From Megaustenia siamemsis (lineage: Eukaryota > Mollusca > Gastropoda > Stylommatophora > Ariophantidae), in assembly GCA_032433765.1 (NCBI GenBank), contig JAVIAB010000024.1, positions 15,483,126-15,547,125 of the forward strand: a stretch of 64,000 bases of DNA, in the 5' to 3' direction. Shown here piece by piece: positions 59,101-64,000 of this stretch (the first letter of the stretch is position 1; every line of letters begins with the position of its first letter). Below the pieces are notes generated by a model. It had not been told where the DNA came from. It saw only the letters and a program-made list of their open reading frames with translations, and searched no databases. Both the position numbers and the translations under genes were made by a program.

Positions 59101-62100
59101 GTTGGAGGCCACAGAAATGTGGTCTTACAGAAGAATGTTGTGAATACCATAACCAGCTAAAAAGAGTAATGAAAACACCCTGAAAGAGGCAAAAGCAAAC
59201 AAAAAGAAAGCTTATTATCAATATCAGGTGGAATAAATTGTCATTTTTTTGGTCATTCTCATCTACAATCCTGAAAATAATGTTGCAGTAGTCATATGTT
59301 GGTCTTGTGAAGTTAAGAAATAAGAGAATCACAAAGCAAGCTTCCAAAGTGGAAACAGTAGGAAAAAGAAAAAGAAAAAGTGGCTGGCACTAAGAGATAC
59401 GAAGAAGAGCATTGATAAGAAAGATAACATATGAAGCCATAGCTTACATTTTTCTTAACATATGAGGAGGAAAGTGTTCAAATTTTGCAGGAATGTGATG
59501 TGAATTTTGCTGGAATATGGCATAGATCTTGTAGGAATATGATGTGAATTTTGCAGAAATGTGATGTGAATCTTACTGGAATGTGGCATAGATCTTGCAG
59601 GAATATGATGTGAATTTTGCAGGAATGTGATGTGAATCTTACTGGAATGTGGCATAGATCTTGCAGGAATATGATGTGAATTTTGCAGGAATGTGATGTC
59701 TATTTTACTGGAATGTGACATAGATCTTGCAGGAATATGATGTGAATTTTGCAGGAATGTGATGTGAATCTTACTGGAATGTGGCATAGATCTTGCAGGA
59801 ATATGATGTGAATTTTGCAGGAATGTGATGTCTATTTTACTGGAATGTGACATAGATCTTGCAGGAATATGATGTGAATTTTGCAGGAATGTGATGTGAA
59901 TCTTACTGGAATGTGGCATAGATCTTGCAGGAATATGATGTGAATTTTGCAGGAATGTGATGTCTATTTTACTGGAATGTGACATAGATCTTGCAGGAAT
60001 ATGATGTGAATTTTGCAGGAATGTGATGTGAATCTTACTGGAATGTGGCATAGATCTTGCAGGAATATGATGTGAATTTTGCAGGAATGTGATGTGAATC
60101 TAGCAGGATGTGTAATGCAAATTTTTCAGGAATGTGATGTGAATTTTTCAGGAATGTGAATCTTGCTGTAATGTGATGTGAATCTCACAATATGAAACAG
60201 GAGAAGTTGGAAGTTAAAGGTTTGAGCCAGTGTGTCTGCCTGTTATTAATGTTTCTTTCTCTGTGATTTTTTTCTCCTATATTTTGCATTTGCTGCCACA
60301 CCATAACAAACTCAGCTGCTCAATTGCACAAACAAAAGGGAATAGGCAAATAAATATGGTGCTGCTTTAAAGCTGATGACAAGTAACATGTTGAGCACAG
60401 TGGATTCTGTCAGCTTTACAGCAGAAAACATCATTGTTTTCTATTGTTCTCCTTTGTAAAACTGTCACAATACAAGTGCTCAACTTGTTCCCGTGCACAA
60501 AGAAAGAAAGAACACCACCCTGCTAAGTGGTATATAGGAAATATGGCCCAATAACCACATTGTTTTGACAGTCTCTATGTGGCCCTTTTCATCTTGTCAG
60601 GCTGTTTAAGGAGGCTATTGTGTATTTTTGGAGGTTTTGTTTTTGTGGAACAGCTTCTCTCGTGGATGATTCTACCAATGTTTGACAAACACACCCAACC
60701 ACAGAATGAACAAGTCAGGCCCATTGATCCACAGGGTTTTCTTTCTCTTTCCATGAATCTTTTCTCTTCCATGTTTTGCCGTAGTACAGCCTCAAATGAT
60801 GTTATGCCATTCCTTATACATGCTCTCCACGATGTGCGATCACTTGTCAGATGTTCCCAGTCATGTACACAGATGGTGAAGTCATTCAGAGATGATTTAC
60901 AAATATCTCTATATTATAGTTTAGGTCTGCCGATTTGTCTTTTTCCGTGTTTTAGTTCACCATATAGTATTTGATTAAGAATGTGCTTTTTCTTTCATTC
61001 ACTGGACATGCCCCAGCCATCTTAATCTTTGGCTTCAGAGCAATGACTTAAATATTAGGGTCATAGCACATTGTAGGACTGTTAAACTGGTTAATTTGTC
61101 CTGCCATTTGATATGCATTATTCTGCAGAGACGTTGCATGTGGAAGATATTTAGTCTTTTTCCATGATTTGAATATGTTGTCCAGGTTTCAGATCCATTT
61201 AACAGTTTACTAAGCACACATCTTATATATTAAGAATTGACAATATATTATAAATTAACAATCCATACATTTCTTTAATAATGTGATCAGTATTACACCA
61301 ATTCTGTCTTTCTTTCCTAGAAACAAATTTAGTACCCTACCTATATATGGATGAGTGAACATCTGTCAGAACTGAACCCAATCTCTTGTCCTCAGTAGAC
61401 CAGTTCACTAACCACTGCTCTACCATGACTCCTCTAGTAAACAACAACAAAGATAACTTACAAGTCAGGTGCATATTTTAAATGCTTAGTCATGAAATGT
61501 ATCAATCCCAGATCAAATTGTAATTTATGGACCTTAAAACTAAAGAGTACAACTATTCTATCACTCCCAAATGTTCAGACATTAACAATAGAAAACAAAA
61601 TTTGTAGGCACATACCTGGACCAGCTTGATGCAGTCATAGATGTAGCCATACCAGGGTAGTCCCAGGACAAGCTTGCTGGCATTGATGTTCCTCATTGTG
61701 AAGGTATCTATGCCTGCAAGGAGAAATTTCTCTATAAAGTATCATGTTGCTTGTAAAAGGAAAATGATCTATACAGCATCATGATTCTTGCAAGAGGAAG
61801 ATGATCAATAGAGTACCATGATGGTTGTAATAGGAAAATGATCTATAGAGCATCCTGATGGTTACAAAAGGAAAATGATGAGTAGTTCTAAAACATATCT
61901 AGAAATGGTCCATATAACAAAAACAAGAAAATGAGGGAGGAATAACACTCAAGAGAAGTCACTAAAATATGTAGAAAGAGAAATAAAGTATCATGTAAGA
62001 GAAATAAAGTATCATGTAAGAAAAATAAAGTATGATATAAGAGAAATAAGGTATCATGTAAGAGAAATAAAGTATCATGTAAAAGAAACAAAGTATCATG

Positions 62101-63656
62101 TAAGAGAAATAAGGTATCATGTAAGAGAAATAAAGTATCATGTAAGAGAAATACAGTATCATGTATGAGAAACAAAGTATCATGCAAGAGAAATAAAGTA
62201 TCATGCAAGAAAAATAAAGTATCATGTAAGAGAAATACAGTATCATGTAAGAGAAACAAAGTATCATGTAAGAGAAACAAAGTATCATGTAAGAGAAATA
62301 AAGTATCATGTAAGAGAAATACAGTATCATGTAAGAGAAATAAAGTATCATGTAAGAGAAAAAATAATATTATCACTCCCACGTTAAGAGAACTTCAAGT
62401 GGGCAATGAGCTGGTTTTCAAGAGCAGACTAAGGTCATCATCAGAGGAGTATGAGTCAAAATTTGCTAAATACCTTTTGCATTTTCTATTTTTCTATCTG
62501 TTATTCCTTCCAGCTAAAGATGGCATATAGAGCAGAGATTCTAGACTGATTGTGTCCGACGATCTTTGTTATCAAGCATCAACCCTCACACAGGATCCAC
62601 GTTGTACCACACCATATAAATGTTCAGGACAAGTTGCTCAATCTTGGTGAGGGATGCCTGCTGTTGTTACCTCTTGCCTCAGTATTATTTTTTGTAGTGT
62701 TGCTCTAGTCCGGTCTCCTTTTCTTGTATCCTCTGGTTCCCATTTCAGGGCTTGATTTGAGATTTTCTTTTTGTCTCTTCTCATCACATTGCCGACATAT
62801 CTTCTTCTCTTGACTATTGTTGATAATTGTTTGATGCTTTGTCATTTCTCTTATGTCTGCTCTAGTCTTAAGTTCATTATATGGTAACCTTTTTTTACAC
62901 TACTTTAAAAATAAACTTTTCTCTCTAAAAATGTTTACTATTTCTTCCAAATATTACAAAAAACCATCATATCTGGTTTGGTTGGTTATTTTGGTTATGG
63001 AAGGCCCCGGTATCACTGCAAACAAATTAAAATCCATAATTGCTCAACCGCCCATGCCAGCGTAATCATCCGAATTAATATCTCATCTCCCAAACAAAGA
63101 AAGGTAACTGTAGTCTCCATCGTAGCAGTCTCAGCACATGCCAAAAGACATAAGGCGAAACCGCGCAGAAAGTGAACACAGCCAACTGTTCCCTGTCGTA
63201 CGATATCATCATTCATCAGAAACAATTGGAATATCGAAATATGCTCAAAACGGAGGAGACACACAGCTCACAGTGTGCACAGAGCACATAACTCAGTAGC
63301 TCCTGCAACAAGCCAGACTTGGAATATAAGGAAACTGCATCAAGAAACACTTTTCATGCGTAGCATGAACTTCCGGTATATTGTGGATAGGCAGCGGGAA
63401 CCCTCATATCTGGTTTGTTTTACCACCTTCTTACAGATGAGAACATAATTTTTCATTGAACTTTGTTGATCTTGTGTGGTAGACACAAACATAACCTACC
63501 TCTACTGGTGGCAAAGTAGTCTGAGTTTGAACCAACTTCATAATATCCAGATTCATCATAGGCCATAATGAAGAGAAAATCTGAGGCTTCTGCCAAGCCA
63601 GGGTAGTCATAGGCTCGATAGGTGCTAAAGGAATCATCACTGACATCAACGCTGAT
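55926..63656 (-). CDS. CTBS: Di-N-acetylchitobiase (GH18), C-terminal half, spliced gene
   Basis: Proposed complement(join): 63656-63500, 61713-61616, 58331-58185, 56126-55926, which join in phase to 200 residues and a TAA. Chitobiase removes N-acetylglucosamine from the reducing end of chitobiose cores and chitin oligomers in lysosomes during glycoprotein breakdown. Residues 27-35 (FLFIMAYDE) are the beta-6 strand motif of GH18; residues 67-76 contain LVLGLPWYGY, the beta-7 tryptophan strand conserved in CTBS; residues 88-90 have the DTCTI cysteine; near the end GVGIWTIDFLDY is the beta-8 strand with its substrate-stacking tryptophan. The catalytic DxxDxDxE strand and signal peptide must lie beyond the right edge. 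About half of the usual 380-390 residues are present. Introns of 1.8-3.3 kb carry minisatellites, SINEs and LINEs. Confidence 0.92.
56135..56330. repeat. Tandem repeat, about 61-bp unit, 3 copies
   Basis: Units contain AGTAGATTTAACTAAACATT, AAGTAGATGTAAATAATATA and TTAGAGTGAAGTC. It starts next to the CTBS exon boundary. Confidence 0.9.
56366..56412 (-). repeat. U4, minimal 3' end copy with duplication
   Basis: About 46 bases of U4 (GGTTATGGAAGGCCTCGGTA and ACTGCAAACGAATTAAAATC) between AACACTAGATT at about 56354-56364 and 56417-56427. Confidence 0.82.
56495..57030 (+). repeat. U1, unclassified ancient repeat, second copy
   Basis: Partner of 2870-3235 in the inverse orientation; its right part (56940-57020) also matches 23085-23165. 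Confidence 0.45.
57117..57379 (+). mobile_element. SINE1 copy
   Basis: Head with A box TAGCTCAGTGG and B box GGTTCGATCCC; TAAGAAAAA at 57107-57115 and 57380-57388 may be the duplication. Confidence 0.92.
57380..57655. other. Decayed LINE trace
   Basis: GGCAGACCAAGAGAATCACT near 57484 is the basic block of a LINE end; otherwise unassigned. Confidence 0.3.
57660..58110. repeat. Intronic minisatellite, about 38-bp unit, about 11 copies, heterogeneous
   Basis: Unit CATTTATGTATCTGACAATC plus ATTTAAGTGTGTCTCAAA with many variants. Confidence 0.92.
58185..58331 (-). CDS. CTBS: CTBS exon
   Basis: 49 codons, phase 0: DTCTINTTQDPHNLPASQID, then YPYIYYLLKTMPDKYRWSTY and a FTPYFSYT end. Pattern C.I followed by I.Y..I and a late W....PYF.Y fits CTBS. 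Acceptor CTTTTTAG, donor ACG|GTGAGA. Confidence 0.9.
58375..58955 (-). mobile_element. SINE2 copy whose head was amplified in tandem
   Basis: The - strand has a B box GGTTCAATTCC and an A box TAGCTGAATGG; the A-box side is reiterated 11 times (next entry). Confidence 0.85.
58630..58948. repeat. Minisatellite derived from a SINE head, 29-bp unit, 11 copies
   Basis: Unit GCGATCACACTAACCATTCA plus GCTACTGAG. On the - strand every unit contains the A-box sequence TAGCTGAATGG. The first unit and one internal unit have GCGAGC in place of GCGATC. Confidence 0.96.
59060..59440 (+). mobile_element. Chimeric LINE remnant (L-D then another LINE)
   Basis: 59080-59250 follows L-D (GGAGGCCACAGAAATGTGGT, AAGAATGTTGTGAATACCAT); from about 59270 the pattern changes to an L-E-like C terminus (TGGTCTTGTGAAGTTAAGAA, then AAGAAAAAGAAAAAGTGGCT). 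Confidence 0.55.
59470..60180. repeat. Intronic minisatellite, 22-bp subunits in a 66-bp higher-order unit, about 9-10 copies
   Basis: Subunits GGAATATGATGTGAATTTTG, GGAATGTGATGTGAATCTTA and GGAATGTGGCATAGATCTTG with CAG or CT between them. Two alternative middle subunits (GTGAATCTTA and GTCTATTTTA) alternate. The 198-codon frame on the - strand is a by-product. Confidence 0.96.
60181..60555. other. Unassigned intron sequence; SINE tail trace
   Basis: 60500-60560 resembles a SINE body end (CCACCCTGCTAAGTGGTATA). Nothing else. Confidence 0.4.
60560..61215 (-). mobile_element. L-G LINE 3' part with zinc finger
   Basis: On the - strand: RLCRIMHIKWQDKLTSLTVL, SQRLRWLGHVQ, then a broken stretch and CSFCGWVCLSNIGRIIHERS, the finger, near 60720-60660. 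Several stops. Confidence 0.75.
61275..61435 (-). mobile_element. SINE1/2 relative
   Basis: GACCAGTTCACTAACCACTG at 61399 and AATCTCTTGTCCTCAGTAG match the SINE1 head on the - strand. Confidence 0.65.
61616..61713 (-). CDS. CTBS: CTBS exon
   Basis: Phase 1 in, phase 0 out: IDTFTMRNINASKLVLGLPW then YGYIYDCIKLVQ. Matches the (K/N)KLV(L/M)G(V/L)PWYGY(D/I)Y.C block of chitobiase. Acceptor CCTTGCAG, donor CAG|GTATGT. Confidence 0.94.
61725..61885. repeat. Tandem repeat, about 39-bp unit, 4 copies
   Basis: Unit around GGAAAATGATCTATAGAGCA plus TCATGATGCTTGTAATA, next to the CTBS exon acceptor. Confidence 0.85.
61970..62362. repeat. Intronic minisatellite, 21-bp unit, about 18-19 copies
   Basis: Unit GTATCATGTAAGAGAAATAA plus A with scattered variants (GAAACA, GAAATAC, GCAAG). 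All six frames can be open because the unit is 21 bp. Confidence 0.96.
62500..62890 (-). mobile_element. Short L-E-tailed element and L-E fragment, decayed
   Basis: 62500-62640 matches the body of 19240-19460; 62690-62885 is antisense L-E C-terminal sequence (GTCTCTTCTCATCACATTGC, TTAAGTTCATTATATGGTAA). Confidence 0.55.
62981..63403 (-). repeat. U4 element, longest copy, perfect 14-bp duplication
   Basis: TCATATCTGGTTTG at 62967-62980 and 63404-63417 flanks it exactly. On the - strand it starts GGGTTCCCGCTGCCTATCCA and ends GGGGCCTTCCATAACCAAAA plus a TAACCAAC short-repeat tail. About 420 bp, no tRNA-like head seen, no coding frame in the sense direction. The duplication, tail and 5'-truncated siblings indicate retroposition. 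Confidence 0.88.
63500..63656 (-). CDS. CTBS: CTBS exon, 5'-most in window
   Basis: 52 codons plus one base: ISVDVSDDSFSTYRAYDYPG, then LAEASDFLFIMAYDESGYYE. The MAYDE motif and the preceding (Y/F)DYPGLA..(S/C)DFLF match CTBS. Acceptor TTTGATTAG, donor GAG|GTAGGT. The gene continues beyond the window. Confidence 0.93.
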
Positions 63657-63699
63657 CTAATCAAACAAATATAAAACATGTGAGGTTATGTTTTCATAT

Positions 63700-64000
63700 A
63701 TTTAATATGGTAGCCCAAACAGAGTGTATGATAACAAGTGTGTATTTAGACTCCCATGCATTCAATGTAGGACCCGGACTCATGCACAAAAAAATGGGCA
63801 TTTGAGGCAGTTCTCTCAAAAATTCAACAAGGTTCCTCAAAGAAGTGAATGAAGTGATAGTTGTCAGCAAACACTTCTTCATTTTCACTTGAGGGCGTTG
63901 AGGGCGACAAAAGTTCTGGTTCTCTGGCAACTTCAGTTGTTGCCAATTGATGTTTCTTTGATGGTGTAGGTCCATCTTACTCTGGGCCTGTTTTTAGTTC
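63700..64000 (-). mobile_element. LINE fragment shared with 42660-43140
   Basis: The block TGTTTCTTTGATGGTGTAGG to CTTACTCTGGGCCTG matches 43080-43125; the rest is unassigned and is cut by the window end. Confidence 0.45.

Noticed and set aside
59455..60051. 198-codon open frame on the - strand
   Set aside because: It is the translation of the 66-bp minisatellite; the unit length is a multiple of three, so frames remain open by arithmetic.
61888..62382. 164-, 129- and 121-codon frames on both strands
   Set aside because: All come from the 21-bp minisatellite; open frames on both strands over the same array show there is no coding constraint.
1..64000. Endogenous retrovirus or other viral insertion
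   Set aside because: All reverse-transcriptase remnants have non-LTR features (FADD/YADD contexts, C-terminal basic blocks, simple-repeat tails, 5' truncation); no LTRs, gag, protease, integrase or envelope pattern was seen.

Overview
The window looks like a piece of a large, AT-rich, repeat-dense animal genome, most likely a lophotrochozoan and probably a mollusc (inference from the style of the LINEs, the tRNA-derived SINEs and the intron-rich genes; I would not name a genus). There is no prokaryotic or viral gene organisation. Two recognisable host genes are present, both cut by the window, and they converge tail to tail.

Gene 1 (+ strand, exons from about 12507 to the stop at 33188) encodes the C-terminal 618 residues of a TBC1D9/TBC1D8-type Rab GTPase-activating protein: the end of the TBC domain, a canonical EF-hand, an acidic linker and the conserved C-terminal block. 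Its nine exons join in phase without a frameshift. Gene 2 (- strand, stop at 55926, exons up to 63656, 5' end beyond the window) encodes the C-terminal half (200 residues) of a lysosomal di-N-acetylchitobiase (CTBS, glycoside hydrolase 18). Between them (33.3-55.9 kb) I find only repeats, AT-rich sequence and one possible orphan terminal exon at 41297-41420.

Everything else is mobile or tandem DNA. I use working names. LINEs: L-A ((GAA)n tail), L-B (AGAAG-rich tail), L-C, L-D and L-F ((GAT)n tails), L-E ((GATA)n tail) and L-G (C-terminal zinc finger); nearly all are 5'-truncated or broken. tRNA-derived SINEs: SINE1 (about 260 bp, 11 fairly complete copies, T-rich tail, often perfect 12-15 bp target-site duplications), SINE2 and SINE3 (older), and a palindromic family P built from two head-to-head tRNA-like arms. 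U1-U4 are unclassified repeats. Almost every intron of both genes holds its own private minisatellite.

Layout: 0-2.5 kb nested L-E and SINE1; 2.5-12.5 kb repeats in or upstream of gene 1; 12.5-33.2 kb gene 1, including a 4-kb intron in which a minisatellite was duplicated and then hit successively by a short element, L-A, a two-headed SINE and L-C; 33.3-55.9 kb intergenic, with two palindromic SINE dimers nearby (one lies in the last intron of gene 1 at 30925-31689, one at 41424-42172) and a 480-bp foldback hairpin (45608-46091); 55.9-63.7 kb gene 2 with large minisatellites in its introns.

The strongest candidates for something undescribed are the palindromic SINE-dimer family P, the two-headed composite SINE at 14704-15073, and the minisatellite grown from a SINE's tRNA head at 58630-58948.
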